Below, one piece after another: positions 9,299 to 21,598 of a stretch of DNA of 64,000 nt (its first letter is position 1; the number at the start of each line of letters is the position of its first letter). The stretch is from Rhexocercosporidium sp. MPI-PUGE-AT-0058 (Eukaryota > Ascomycota > Leotiomycetes > Helotiales), in contig JAGTJL010000016.1 in NCBI GenBank assembly GCA_020746875.1, positions 1,860,001 to 1,924,000 on the forward strand. The letters are read 5' to 3'. The notes below the pieces were generated by a model. It ran no database searches and had not been told where the DNA came from. It worked only from the letters and a program-made list of their open reading frames with translations. The position numbers were made by a program, and so were the translations under genes.

Positions 9299-10484
9299 GC
9301 TGCTATCCGCTGCTTGCTGAATGAGGAGAAGGTCGTTGCTGTCGTGGAAGTGGGCTTTGTGGTACCCGAATTAAAGTGGCAGACGCGTCCGTCGGCTTTG
9401 ACGAGGCTGTGGAACAAGTCAGTCTAGAATCTCCATGTCGGCGATGACTGACTGTTGAGCAAAAAGATTGGGGGCGCGGGAGTTTACATGTATCTTTAAT
9501 CAATGGCTGCGTGTCTGCATTGTCAGGGCGGGCGATACATGTCGTGGCCGATAAGGTAGGCATGCGTTAGTGATGTATGTGGTGATGCTCCTCTGTTGTT
9601 GAACAGGCAGCCACGGGTTTCTGCAGCCTTGTGCACGGTGAAGCTGTCGCGCTAAAGGGAGTGTCACGTGTCTGAATCAACTCACTTTCTGCTTTCCAAG
9701 GTTGTCGTGAGGCCTGTCTTGAGTGGTACAGATGATTTGGATGAAGCCAGCTAGTGAGGATGACATATTCAATATGTAGCAACTGAGTTTGGAGGAGTTG
9801 GGTATCTGTGCTGGAAGTCGCATCTAGTATCCCAAGAACAGAGCAATCGGACGAGGCTATTGAGTGAATGTGTGAGGCTTCGGAGCGCCGTGCGAATGTC
9901 ATATTAAAAATTTCAGATACATTAAAAGTGGCACATTTGATACTTTCTGACATCTTGAACTCATGTTATTGAGTAAGAGTTTTGTTTACTTTGATTTCAG
10001 CGAGGCGAATTCTCGCTTAGAAGGCGCAGCGCCTTACGCACCTTTCTCGGCACAGGAACTTCCTAAGGAGGCAGTATTTAGTATTTACCTACTCTTTCTA
10101 TGTTGAGTTAATGAGATCCTTAGTTCGAAAGCTTGAATTCGTCTTGTTAATTTTTTTCGCCCGGCTCTCGGTCCAAACCGTTCTCTTCCTAGAACCTCTC
10201 TAATCTCGCACTCTGTCTACCTCGTGTCTCTGCGATTTTTGCACGACCTGCTCTACCATATCAAATGTCATGTCTTTGCTCTTCTTCCTTTCCATTCGTT
10301 CGTTCTTCCAAGTCTGGCACGCTGTCTCGTCCTCACCTAAAACCTGCAGGTACTCTTTTCAGTGATTAGAATTGTTTTAAACCCTTTTTTTTTTCCATTT
10401 GTGCGCGTCATTGCAATTGCAGTTCCGGACATGACAATTTTACTTCGTTATTGCTTAAGTACATTGTTTAATAGTTGCCATCGA
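9299..10484. other. Intergenic region, XLF promoter side
   Basis: This is about 1.2 kb between the XLF-like start and the 3' end of the exopolygalacturonase gene. A 128-codon minus frame at 9567-9953 shows no domain, signal or conserved-looking composition. Pyrimidine-rich stretches lie around 10140-10330. No gene is called. Confidence 0.5.
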
Positions 10485-12013
10485 TCAGTTAAAGCCCTTG
10501 AAAACAGTTGTACACTCCACATCCAAGACTTTCTGGTCCACGTTCAAGCAGTACGCTTGGTCAGTGCCGTTGGGGCTGACCACGTCTATGTTCGAAGCCA
10601 CAATATTGTTGCAAACGTTTGAGCTTGAACAAGCGAATGTCCCGATCTGCGGCTGGTATTTGCTCGTGGTTTTACCCTTGAAATTCTTGAACACGATATT
10701 GGTGATGGTCAACGGAGATGGATATTCCAGGCAGAGGGTAAGGTTCTTCTGCCCATAACACTGGTCCACCTCGATAGCGTAGTCCACTGCATCAATGATC
10801 ATCTGATCGTAGGTGATGTTGTTGACTCGTCCGTCGCCTCCGCCTCCTTGAAGATCACCACTCAGTGCCGTTGGCGAGTTTGGCCATACTTTGATGCGTG
10901 CACCATCCTACATCTTGTCAGCAACTGAGAGCTTTCTGAGGTCTTGCGTCACTTACGGTTGCATTGTGTAACGATGTGTTGAAAACATAGATATTTTCCA
11001 CAATGTCGTACGCGCCGACATATTGTCCGAGGGAACCGACAGAGATACCATGAGATCCGTTACACCACATGTTCTGAACAAGTATGTTTGTGCTATTTGG
11101 TTTGAACGAGACACAATCTAGTTTCATTAGCGTGCGATTTTCTTTTGGGCCAAGACGCAGGAATTCTTACCATCACCATTGTTGACAACCGAGTTTTGAA
11201 TCACGATGTCCGAGCTCCTGTATGTGTCCCATCCGTCCGTGTTCTTTGCTGGATTCTTGGACTTACTTCCACCTGCAATATCGATATGGTCGAACACCAC
11301 ATTCGTGGAATTGGCCACAAAGAAGTAGTACTCAGGCGAATATCGTAAGACCAAGTCACTGATGATCGAGTTGCGAAGTCCATCAATGCCGATCAAGACT
11401 GGACGGAGCGTATAGATGTTGGCGGCATAAGCATCATACCACACTTGGCCATTCCCGTCTATAGTTCCACCGCCATAGATGTTCACATCATTGCCTCCGA
11501 GTTTGAAGAACGAAGTGACATTTTGGAATACGAAAGGGAATGAATGCGCTTGCCAGTACGTAGTATCGTTGGTGAACTGGATGTACGATTGAATATCTGC
11601 ATATTCAAATTAGCAGAGAGCAATGGATCGGAAGGAAATTCCATACCGATGTCGATGTGGTTCAGGAAGGTCAGGTCGAGAGCAGTGCCGATAGTGTATT
11701 TAGTCCCCTTTTGGAAGACCACGTGGCCACCGTTATTACAGGAGTGGAGCGCATCCATGACATAATTTGAGTCATCGCGGGTGTTGTCATTGTAGCTCTT
11801 GACATAACAAACTTTGTGTCGTGGAGGAGGTGATGGCGGAGACTCGTGAGGGGTCTTTGGATGGTAAGATATATTTGGCCGTGGAGAAGTCTGCTGTGGT
11901 GCTGGCTTCCCTCCAGAGCTCTTTGCCCATTCCTGCAAAGCCTGCCAAGTTGGATTTGCAGCCGACAGAGTTGTCGATGCAATGAGGAGGAGTGCTGGCA
12001 GATGGAGACGCAT
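10485..12013 (-). CDS. Secreted exopolygalacturonase, GH28
   Basis: Releases galacturonic acid from the non-reducing end of pectin outside the cell. Exons are 12013-11647, 11596-11171, 11117-10957 and 10907-10485, separated by introns of 50, 53 and 49 bp. The frame closes at 458 aa. I start at MRLHLPALL because it opens a clean signal peptide ending near SAANP; an ATG ten codons upstream is in frame. A proline-rich segment (about residues 30-60) precedes the GH28 beta-helix. Catalytic motifs are complete: NTDGWD (D243), DD at 264-265 (the second Asp codon is split by intron 2), GSHG (H287) and RIKVW (322-326). The [10 protein letters not shown] context and single-residue substrate-site features match the exo-acting (PGX) branch rather than endo-PG. 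Confidence 0.93.
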
Positions 12014-12102
12014 CTCGGACTTGCTATTAAGAAATGATGTCAAGAAAAAAAGAGCAACGACTTCGGTGGCTGCTGAATAGTTTCTCTGGGTATCATCAAG
12101 GC

Positions 12103-12108
12103 TTTATA
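12103..12108 (-). promoter_or_regulatory. TATA box of the exopolygalacturonase gene
   Basis: TATAAA on the minus strand, about 90 bp upstream of the chosen start codon. The position is reasonable for a strongly regulated secreted-enzyme gene. Confidence 0.5.
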
Positions 12109-12287
12109 TGCTTCATGTTCAGTTAATCATCTTTAGCTTTGATGAACCTAGAGCACCAGCTGGGCGGTCCCTGGGATGAAAATATGTTTATTTTTCCGGA
12201 TTGCATGGCAGTTCCTAGACATGAAGACGAGATCTAATCTCTGCTAGGACCAGTTTCCAGCTTGAGCCAACCACCGCCTTCGAACCT

Positions 12288-12293
12288 GCGGGG
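12288..12293 (+). promoter_or_regulatory. Possible CreA/CRE1 site
   Basis: GCGGGG matches the carbon-catabolite repressor consensus SYGGRG and lies about 275 bp upstream of the exopolygalacturonase start. Pectinase genes are commonly glucose-repressed. A single six-base match is weak evidence. Confidence 0.25.
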
Positions 12294-14566
12294 GTCAAGC
12301 AGAAGCTTCCAGGTTCCCCAATTGAAGCTTTGATGCAAGCTTCGTGGACTTCGCCAAACCCCGCATCAAGAGCCCCATTGAAAGCTTAACTTGCTTGGAA
12401 TGATTCGCCCAGGGAAATCACTTTCAGGTACGAAGTGGCACCCTGGTCGAGCACTATCAGGATGCTAGATGATTGGTGGAAGTTCATCCGAAGTGTCCGC
12501 CCGGATTTCCGTGCATTCGACTTTGAAAATAGTTGAAGATAGGAACGGCATGCACTCAATACCGAGTCCGCAAAGTGGTGGGAAATGGGACTTTGTGGCT
12601 GACAAATATCCCATTCATACCATTTATACCATTCATGGCTTGTGGGCGGAAAATCTCGAGATTTGACTAGGAAGTGGACTTCCGACGCCACCGTGCTAGT
12701 CATGTGATCCTCCACAAGTTTGTGGACATCGTGCTTGGATGCCGGCCTCAATACTCCTCTCTTTGGTCAGAGCCGTCTTTGCTATAGTCTTCCGCCGTCT
12801 GGATTCAGCCTTGTGTTACGAAAATTCAGCCATAGGAGCCGGTGGGAGAGACGCAGCCTGTGTTACCTATTTTGGCCCGTTCACAACTTTCAACTTGTGA
12901 TAAAGCTTTACAACGGACATCTCGTTGCTGCGAAAGTTTTTAGCAGCATTGTGTTCTTTTCATTAATTGGCACCAGTCTTTGACAGTGTTGGTAATGCGC
13001 AGAGCCTCAGCTCATGTCGCTTTGTCGCCTCCTATTATCCAACGATGAAGTTGAGATAGTTTCCGCAGCCAAGATTCTACCCCACGTCCAGGTGTTGTTT
13101 GATACCAGACTGAAGGAAGGAAGTTGGAAAACCTATCTTGTCTTTTATGACACATGATAGTCACTCTTCTTGCCGCTCCTTTGAGGTCTTCCACAACACT
13201 GCAAGGACGAAGAACCGGCTCGGTAACTTACTCTTGCCCCGGTCTGGCTTTGCATCGCATGCTGCCCACGCTGTAGAACACTCATTTGAGATTTGACAGC
13301 AGAACTATCATCCAAAGTGGCCAGCCGATCAAATGCATATGCACACTAGGAGATCTCGCTGGGAGATCCCCGCCAGATCGCCGGGAAGCCAACGGGGACA
13401 ACCAACAGATTACGTGCGCACACCAAAACGTGCGAACCCGGGCTGATGGGTCAACAAGAGCAGACGACATTTACTGTTCTCGACTCTGCTACTAGGAACA
13501 TATTCCGAAGCCAAAAACCAACTAGACTCGCCCGTCCCGCGCATGAAGAGTGGTTTGCAGCGCTGGTTGAATGTCTTGGAGGCAACGACATGCATTGAAT
13601 GGTGCTCTGCAAGCGGACGTATCTCCTATCACAACACCCCCACGACCAGCTTAAATTTTGAATACAACCGCTGGTTCCTGCCGTCTAGTCACCCCAGACG
13701 GCCCCAAGCACTGGTCTTGGCGACTCATGGAGTCTCCTGGTTACCACATGCTGGCATGCCGAACACGACGTATCCGTGCACTTCATTGGATCATTGTTGG
13801 GGCGATGCCAGCGATTGAGACGAATGTCGTTGATTTTAGGTTCAGTCACCTAGCATCTAGATATACACTGGGATCGATTAGCTGAGCCTGGTTGTTGGGA
13901 TCGAAGTCCTTACTACGTTCCACCGCAGAGTACAGTATCGAATTTCCAGCGGCCGATCTCAAGCACAGAATAGCTGGGGCCTTCCGTCTCTCAACTCCTA
14001 GAACCAGTACCCTAATGCAGCCTCGGATAGGGGGATTGGATGGTCATTTACGTTTCCCCACGTCTTATTGCATAACTCCTTGCCTATAGCCGGCTCCCCT
14101 GTCGACATCGGGCAACAGTTGAGGATCCTGAAGCCGAGTACAGTAAAACATGATATGTTGAAGTGACGACTTCAAGATACATGGTAGGGCCAGTAAGGGA
14201 CTGGCTTGTGCTAAATGCAAGAACGGCGAGCAAGGGGGGGGGGCATGCAATATTTTGTCGCTCTCCCGCTTGAGGCACGCCTGACGAAGTGGCGTCTACG
14301 CCTCCCGACACCCTCCAAAAGTCCCTGACGCTAAGGACCTTCTGAGATTTGACGATACTAGGACAACCAGTAGCCCAGTCTGTCAAGTCTGCAGTGCAGT
14401 AATTGTGCACCGGATGCTCAACCGGGCCGTTGCGCATTACAGCTTGTGTCACTCAGTTCCCGTGTTCTTGAAGATCAGTGAGAAGGTTCACTGACTTTCA
14501 CCATCTCCGTCTTCGAGATTTTCAAGATTTTATCAACACAGGTGTCCAGTTGTTGTTTGGAAAACT

Positions 14567-15175
14567 GTGGAGCCCGTTTACTTTGCGGCTCATAGGATTC
14601 TTAGAGGCTTGACCATACTGGAGTTGCCTCCAACTCGGTTCCCATTTCTCGGAGATGGTCTGCAGGTCGCTCGTTTTGGAAGCACATGGCATCTGGAATA
14701 TTTCACGCCTGCATATGAGCTGGTGGAGTACAAACGGGCTGATGGGCTTATCGGATGGATCCAGAGCGCAAGGATACCAGACACTTACACAAAAGCTCTC
14801 CTCACCTCCTGTTACAAAAGCTCACTGGTATGCCACATCGACCGGAACGAGACCAGAAATGACGTATCGGATTCACTCGTGGAGAAAAGCTCCCTGCCGT
14901 TAAGATTCCATTGTGAACATCTCTCCAATACTAGGCAGACACGTCCTAAACGCATCAAGAAATTAGATCCTGCATGCTGCGAGCCTGGAAGAGGAAGTCG
15001 ACCATATTCACGCCCAAAGCCCCACTCAAATGACAAAAGCACCAACAGGCAGATACAAGAACAACCGGTGAGAAGCAATACATCAACTCGTTACGCTGTA
15101 CCGAAACAGTCGAGGACCTCCGTCCTCCTTGCCTATGCCCTTGTGCGGAAAAGAGTGTTGTTGAACAATAGCTAG
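14567..15175 (+). CDS. Doubtful 202-aa open frame
   Basis: This uninterrupted ATG-to-stop frame of 202 codons converges on the 3' end of the forkhead gene. The translation has no signal peptide, membrane segment or motif I recognise, and is basic toward the end. Its length is somewhat more than expected by chance at this base composition, but codon use does not look strongly coding. It could equally be a transcript antisense to the forkhead 3' UTR, or chance. Confidence 0.2.
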   Translation: MEPVYFAAHRILRGLTILELPPTRFPFLGDGLQVARFGSTWHLEYFTPAYELVEYKRADGLIGWIQSARIPDTYTKALLTSCYKSSLVCHIDRNETRNDVSDSLVEKSSLPLRFHCEHLSNTRQTRPKRIKKLDPACCEPGRGSRPYSRPKPHSNDKSTNRQIQEQPVRSNTSTRYAVPKQSRTSVLLAYALVRKRVLLNNS

Positions 15176-15280
15176 AAGGTGCTTCTAGTTCTGAAAACGC
15201 AGATCTCCTCCGCTGTAAGCTGTGCACGATACATCACATTCAAACAGTCTCCCACGCCGTACTACCGAATATCGCCCGGC

Positions 15281-16909
15281 TTAGAAGCGATGATTGGACA
15301 TGGCACGGCCGCCTTGAAAATGGGTGTCAGGACCGTTGCTAAAGAGGGAACTTCCGTTATCGACGAAGACCCCCTGGACGTCCTCCAGCCGGTACAGGTC
15401 CTCGTATGGCGTGTCCAACTTCTCCATCTTGGGGAAGAAATATGGGCCACCCTGACCCGGTGAAGCGATGGTGTTTGCGCTGGGTGGCGTCAACGGCGAT
15501 CTCTGCCGCTGAGAGATCTGAGATCGGGTCTGCTGATGGAACCCAGATCTCCTGGCATTGTCGATACGCTGAGTGGCGCGCGTGGGGTGGTTATCTCTTC
15601 GCTCGTCACCCTTCATGCTCATGCCACCGCTTCTCTGTCTTTGCTGAAGCTGTAGCTTGGCCTGCGCTTGCTTGGTTGACATGCCACCTTTGCGACCAGA
15701 AACTACACGAGAGGTGGCAGGTGTGTCGGACTTGATGAATTTCTTTGCGCCTGTACCTTTGCGGTAGCGGGTCGTAGATTGCACGCCATCTCGGACTGCG
15801 AATTCTTCGAGAACCCACTCGGTAGACTTCTTAGTGTCGTCACCTGTTGTCTTGCGCTCGGTCTTCTTGAAGGCCTAATATAACGAGACTGTCAGCGTAG
15901 TAAGGCATGGATACATAGCAGATAGACTTACAGCGTTCATAGACAAGTTGTGACGAATACTATTCATCCATCCTTTAGTGTCAGAGCTACCCTTCTGCGT
16001 ATTCTCCCTGAACCACTGGTAAATTTCCTGCAGGACCATGGAACGATTCGGGGCACTCATTAGCGCTCGGTAGATCAGCTTAGCGTATGGCTCATCAACA
16101 TTATGCTCTTCAACCTCAAGAGCCGTCATCTCGCGCGAGCTATTACCTTCTTCTGAACTCTCGCTCGACGGCATCCCAAAAGGAGGCGGTCGCTCAAAGG
16201 ACAGAACGTTATCCATAGCATTATCCTGTTCAATTTTGGGAACTGGGCTGTGACTGATGCTTAAACGTTCGAGATCGGGAGCGTTGGATAGGTTCTGGTA
16301 ATCGAAGGGGCTGCTCATGGTGTTATTGCTCGGGATATGCATACCAGGTTTGCTGCTGGAGTCGAAGAGGTAGGTTGAGGGCTCGTAACTATCTTCAAGG
16401 GAAGGAGACATGTTATTGTTGTTGTTGGCGTTGGTGCTAAAGAATTTTGGCATGTATCGAGGGGTCTGGTCGAGCTGTTGTTGCTGCTGTTGGTAGCCTC
16501 GATAGAAGGTGCCATTGTGCTCATTTCCCGCCATGTTTGATGGCGAGTAGCCATAGTAGCCGTTATTGCTGCTATTGTTGTTATTGTTGTTTGGGGCCAG
16601 AGTCTCGAATTCTCCAGCTCCAGCAGCCCGGTTGGGATCTGCCCATGCCATGGGAGAGGTCGACATCGACACCGATATTGACATTGGGATAGGCACTGGC
16701 TGATGGAGATTGAAGTTGCTGTCGGCCAAGATGTTGGACGTCAAGGACGACTGCTCCATCAGATGCTGGGATGGGGCTCGAGGAAGACCGTCACAGGAGG
16801 TGAACATGGGATGAGGAGCTTGCACGGAGGGGTCCAGGCTCTCGTCATACTGGAAGTCCGCAAGCAAGCCGGACATCTGCGGTCCACGCTGGTAGGAACC
16901 CGGATTCAT
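15281..16909 (-). CDS. Forkhead transcription factor
   Basis: Nuclear DNA-binding regulator. Exons are 16909-15932 and 15874-15281 with a 57-bp intron (GTAAGT donor), giving 523 aa. I use the ATG opening MNPGSYQRG; an in-frame ATG lies ten codons upstream. Residues 1-265 are disordered, with poly-Asn runs and a poly-Gln run of five to six. The forkhead domain spans about 271-355: DEPYAKLIYRAL, the recognition helix WMNSIRHNLSMNA and the following AFKKTER. The intron falls exactly after the helix, within the domain, and splicing joins NLSMNA to AFKK as the family requires. The C-terminal 170 residues are basic, glutamine-rich and disordered. I cannot say which fungal forkhead subgroup it belongs to. 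Confidence 0.9.
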
Positions 16910-18202
16910 AGTGAGAATTAGTGAGTGCAACGACAACAACAGGAATCACAGCAGATCTCCCCGCCTGCGATGTGGCGAAAGTAAAAGATGAGGTGGTTGT
17001 TATCCTTTCACAGGATGATGTTGGATTGCCGTTACTTCTTATTGTACGACGAGAGAAGGACGGAGGCAAGGGAAGGGAAGATCCGAGTCGGAGAATTCGA
17101 AGGATTGGGGATAGCAAAGGAAATCGGATGTACATATTGGATTAAGTGAATACTATAGGAGAGTAGTCAATCACTCACTCTGGAGACCCACTCCAGCATA
17201 CCTACCTAGCACCTACTCCGACGGCTCCTGACAGGACAAGGCCATAGAGAAGCCATGCAATGTAGCGCTGACAACGCATGGGTGCAAGGTCATGATCCGT
17301 GATGCAAGCCCCGTTTGTTACGGAGAGGAACAAGAGAGAAGTCTGAATGGAATGGAATGGGGCCTACGGTGCGTGTGTTGAGAGGCTCTGGAAGCAATCA
17401 TTTGCTCTTCTCTCCTGTCACTTGAAAACACGCTGCAATCAGGCATTTGGTATGCAGCGAATCGCGCTAAAATTTGCATATGTTGTACACCCTCTCGGCA
17501 CAAGGTTGCCCGCATGCCGCTAAGCTAAGGAAGTGGGAGGGAGATGGGCAATATGAGCTGGGGGAAGCTTCCAGGTTGCACGGTACGCCTTGAGCAGGCT
17601 TAGATCTTGTGCAGACAGGCCACGCTAGCAGATGTATTTCCTCTTTGGGATCCAAGATGGAACTCGCTTCTAGAAGGCCGGGAGAAGTGAGTGGTTGCCA
17701 TCTCCTACCCGTGCGGAAACTTGGTCCATTTCCGCGAATTCTTTTTCGGTGATTGGATGTGTAATAAGTATGTCGGGAGTAGACTGGTGTGAAATTTCAC
17801 CCATGAGAAATGGGGGTGCAGTGGGCAGGTGGCTAGCCACATTAAAGCTACACCCAGTGCAATATATGGACTGTCCAATAGTGCCCATCAAATACGTGAA
17901 GGCATGGCGAGAGTCTGACAACGTGTACGGAACACGATGAATCTCATCGTGGGCCTTCGCCTCCTTTCCGTCAACGCACGGATATTCTGCTGGCCAGCAT
18001 TGGGGTGCACACATTCGCAACGCAATAGCCACGAGGAAAACGGTAGTGTGCAAAGGGTAATTTGTGCAACACATGACAAGTATGATTCATCTGGAATAAA
18101 ATTTCAGTGAAAGGCTGAATTGTGGCCCTAGTGGACATTCTACTTCCCAGAGCTATGTTCCTAAACATTTCTTCCCTCCGCAAGCCGCTCCCGAACAATC
18201 AA
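16910..18202. other. Forkhead promoter/leader and cactin 3' flank
   Basis: This is about 1.3 kb with no convincing gene. Short frames at 17318-17515 and 17670-18074 look random. A pentamer run GGAAT occurs near 17347-17361. The region is likely the forkhead 5' leader and promoter plus the cactin terminator. Confidence 0.45.
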
Positions 18203-20051
18203 TCACTTTCTGTAGTAGATCTAAATGACAGGTCAGCAAATAAAAGATAGAACCATGCGCATGATTGATGCTCACCTTCTTGTATTGGAAGTGTAGTTGA
18301 AGGATGCCCTGTGAGCTAATCAGTTTCCAGGTCAAGGGCAGGAGCAGTAGGGGGTTTCCGAGGAAGCATCTGACACGCGCGCTTGATGTGTGTTTGTAGC
18401 AAAGAAATATGCGTACCTTATCGAAGCTGCTTCGAAACCCACGGTCTCTCTTAGCACTGTAGTCCCACTCTCTATCCACGATTCGAAAAGCAATATCCTC
18501 ATATGGTGGTCCAGCAATGAATCGAATGAGACAGGTGTCTTCTTCTCCAGCCGGAGCAAAGGACTCACCACGCTTTCTACCATGTTCTCTGAAAATCTTG
18601 AAGGTCGGAGCCTTGGCCTTGTCGATCAAATCTGGATAGAATATATTGAACTTGTATCCTTGAACGACCTTTGGTGGGGGATTGTCATGATCGTAATGGG
18701 TTTGATTGTATTTGTTCCACTCATATCCCATCTGTACACGGTTGAAGTATCGAGGTTTTCTCGGTCTGTATTTGTCGGCCCATTGCGGCTTCGAAGTTGT
18801 TGCGACTGTTTCCTCCCCCGTAAAGATTTCCTCGTCTTCATCAACGCCCCGAGCAACCTCTCTCTCGTACAATGCTTTGGTTGCCTGAGAGAAGTCTTCA
18901 TTGACAGCCGTTGAGAATCGTTGGGTACCTGGAGGATGGATTCCGACTGTTGCAGTAGTGATTGCCTTGCTGCTTGAGCTTGCTCCTTTCTCATTGGTGG
19001 CTTGTCGTAACGGAACATATCCAAGCTTAAGTACCCTGCGACGTTCTGCGACGATTCTTTGGAGGAACACCGACTCATCAACAACCTCGCTCGATTTCTC
19101 TTCGGAATGTAGCTTCAAAAGAGGCTCTGGGTCGTATTTTGACGAGTATTGGAATGTGGGTTGTGGTCGGACAATTTTTGAGACATCCACACCTGTAGCC
19201 GGGATATCTGCGCCTTCCTCAACGACTGGAATAGGATCGCGAAGCAGTTCCTTCATCTGTGAGCGCATTCCTTCTGCATCCTCCTGTTGTTCTTTTCGCA
19301 GTTTCTCGAGGCGACTGTCGAGGACTGATTGATAAACCTTCTTTAATTTTGCCTTTGCTTTCCAGATCAGCAGACTTCGCAATAATTGCTCCCAGTAATC
19401 CACGTCGATTGGCTCATTTGACCGCAGCTTTGCCCTGATCTGCACCTCCAAAGACTCTAGTTGCTCATATGTCTTCGGACCCAAAAGCTTGTCAACATCC
19501 GATGCGACAGATCCAACAGCACGCTCCTCAGGACCGAGAGGCTTTAGTTTCTGACGGCGGTCATTGCAGATGATTTGCATGGTCTTCCAATAATCCAGGT
19601 TCGTCTTGTTCTTCTCCAATGCTAGATAAGATGCGATGTCCTTGTCTAATTCGGACAATTGTGCGTCGTTGAGCCCCTCAAAGACACCTTCTGGATCCAC
19701 GACATCGTGCTGGACCTCCTCCTCATCGTCGTCCAGTAAGTCTCGATCTGGGTCTATCACTCGTAGAATAACTGCCAGCCAGTCGATAGGCTTCGCCCGT
19801 CCCTCCCGCACACGAATGTCGGCCTTCTTCTTGGCTTGCTTCAGAACAAAGCTGTCTTCCTCCGAAACCCATTTCCGCGACTGTTCGTCTTCGAGGGACG
19901 TCTGATTGCTTCGAGAGCGACTCTCTTGTGGGCGGTTTCCTGGTGGTCTTGATGGCTTTGTTACGCGTGCAGACTGATCTCGTCGTGGTGCTGTGATGTC
20001 CCTCGCAGGTGAGTCTCGACCCGCTATCATCGCTCTCCGTCCAGAATCCAT
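18203..20051 (-). CDS. Cactin, spliceosome-associated protein
   Basis: Conserved eukaryotic nuclear protein that associates with the spliceosome. Exons are 20051-18417, 18308-18276 (only 33 nt, 11 codons) and 18220-18203 (18 nt, including the stop), with introns of 108 and 55 bp; the total is 561 aa. The start is at MDSGRRAM. An in-frame ATG 35 codons upstream adds a non-conserved hydrophobic stretch and I reject it. The N-terminus is Arg/Ser-rich. Residues about 65-290 match the cactin middle domain. The C-terminal cactin domain (about 430-561) contains PRKPRYFNRV, GYEWNKYNQTHYD, GYKFNIFYPDL and EWDYS. Splicing the two tiny exons yields the conserved ending FDKGILQLHFQYKKIYYRK, which strongly supports the model. 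The gene is divergent from the DUF7918 gene, 421 bp apart. Confidence 0.92.
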
Positions 20052-20472
20052 GACAAGGGATTTGCGTATTGGGTACTTTGACTTGTTGAGGAGGTTGAAA
20101 ATGAGGGTTCTAGAGAGTAACAATTTCTCATATGGAGGTTGAGCTACGCCTTGCACTAGTCCTGAAAGTAGTTAGCGATGTCTCTCTTGGGGTGCAATGT
20201 GGGCTAGCGGCCGCTCGTTTGACCTTCAGCCTCGTCGAGGCGGACCCCGCCATAACTTTCTACTATACAGACACACTCTGCTTCTCCTCCTCGAACTCAG
20301 ACATCACAACTTCTAGTCTGTCAAAGACAACAACACACATTCACTTTTGTATGATCCTTTGACGACTTCGAAGCCTACCGCCTACTAATCTTGCACCTTC
20401 ACCCTCGAATAACTATTAAATCCTTCAGCCTCAGCCTCAGCCTCATCCGACATAAGCTTCCCAACAGGCAGC
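20052..20472. promoter_or_regulatory. Divergent promoter, cactin / DUF7918 gene
   Basis: This 421-bp spacer lies between two divergent start codons and probably carries both promoters. A pyrimidine-rich tract with tandem CCTCAG hexamers lies near 20420-20450, just before the plus-strand ATG at 20473. Confidence 0.5.
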
Positions 20473-21598
20473 ATGGCCATTCTACCAGGTGTGCCTGGCC
20501 TTCAGGTCACCATCCAGTCCTTCAATGAAGATCTTCCCGAGTACAACGACGATAGCGAGTTCACTCAGAGCAAGTTTGCGCATCTGCCAGAAGGATCGCG
20601 ATCCCAGAAGTTCGTGGAGTGCAAGACGGACGCAGAGTTCAGAATCCGGCTCGTACTCAAGCATCCTTACAAGATGGACTGTCAAAGCCTTGCATTCAAA
20701 GCAAATGTTGATGGCCACGGAATCGCGCAGGCTACATGCACTGACGCGTGGTTTACCCGGTGTTCTGGTTTCTACATGGAGGTGATCACTGCAAGACTCG
20801 ATCGCATCAGTCCAACCCAATTGTCGAGTAGGGTGTTGAAGTTCAGCAGCATCAAAAAAGGTTGGTTGGAGGTATCGCAATTTGAATTAATATTTACTGA
20901 CTGTTTTAAAAGTCGATGATCCAGATTCGCACCGCGTGAAGAAAGATGCAAAGGCTTTGGCGGGAATTGGTGAGATTGTGGTTTCGGTCCACAGAGCTGT
21001 GCAAAAAGAGGTGAATGCTCCAGCTGTCGGAAACTACAACTTGGCACAACACAAGCCTCCCGCAGAAGTCGCAGAGAAAGCCTTAAAAGGCAAGGCTATC
21101 TCACATGGCGTTTCATTTGGAGAACAACAAATAGTCACTCGGACAAGTAAGGAAACTATGGACCTTGACGGACCACATAATCCCATTGGGGTGTTTGTGT
21201 TCAAGTACCGCTCTCGAGGTTTGTGCCCTTGTCCCATTTTTGGATTCATACTAACTTTCAAAGAGGACTTACAATCCGAACTCATTATCCCTCGCTCTCC
21301 AACCCCTGAGCCTACGCCAGCTCCTCTCAACTCGCGTAGTAGCAATAGCAGCGATGGTGCAATGAACAGAGAAGCTAGACTCGCGAACTTAAAGGTCTGC
21401 ATTAGTATAACATTAATCTCACTCAGACTGACCTTTTCGTAGAAAGAAATCGCCGAGATCAAAGCCGAGGAAGATGATGGCCCACGAGGAAGAAAGCGAG
21501 ATCGTGAAGGCGATGCGAGTGGCAGTGGAAGTGGACGAGCATTCAAGACTTCTCGTGGAGCCAGCGGCAATATTGTCATCGACCTCACAGATGACTAA
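20473..21598 (+). CDS. DUF7918 domain protein with C-terminal SUMO-interaction-like motif
   Basis: Fungal protein family without a known function. Exons are 20473-20860, 20913-21218, 21264-21394 and 21443-21598 (introns 52, 45 and 48 bp), giving 326 aa. The opening MAILPGVPGLQVTI and the following sequence to about residue 240 resemble the DUF7918 (beta-rich) family. The remainder is polar and disordered (PTPEPTPAP, then KRKRDREGDASGSGSG-like basic/Gly-Ser sequence). The protein ends NIVIDLTDD. The IVIDLT core followed by acidic residues fits the canonical SUMO-interacting motif, suggesting a nuclear partner (inference). All splice junctions use GT/AG. The assignment rests on recalled family features, not a search. 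Confidence 0.78.

Larger units (their letters stand above)
12014..15280. other. Long intergenic region upstream of exopolygalacturonase
   Basis: This is about 3.3 kb between the exopolygalacturonase start and the forkhead stop. Besides the promoter elements above, the only sizeable open frame is 14567-15175 (listed separately). I see no tRNA-like or repeat structure, apart from an eight-to-nine G run near 14234. Confidence 0.45.

Noticed and set aside
9567..9953. 128-codon minus frame between XLF and exopolygalacturonase
   Set aside because: Composition looks random (His/Ser/Thr-rich with no pattern), and it lies in promoter-like sequence.
20052..20156. 35-residue N-terminal extension of cactin
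   Set aside because: The extension is non-conserved and hydrophobic; the ATG at 20051 opens the Arg/Ser-rich start expected for the family.
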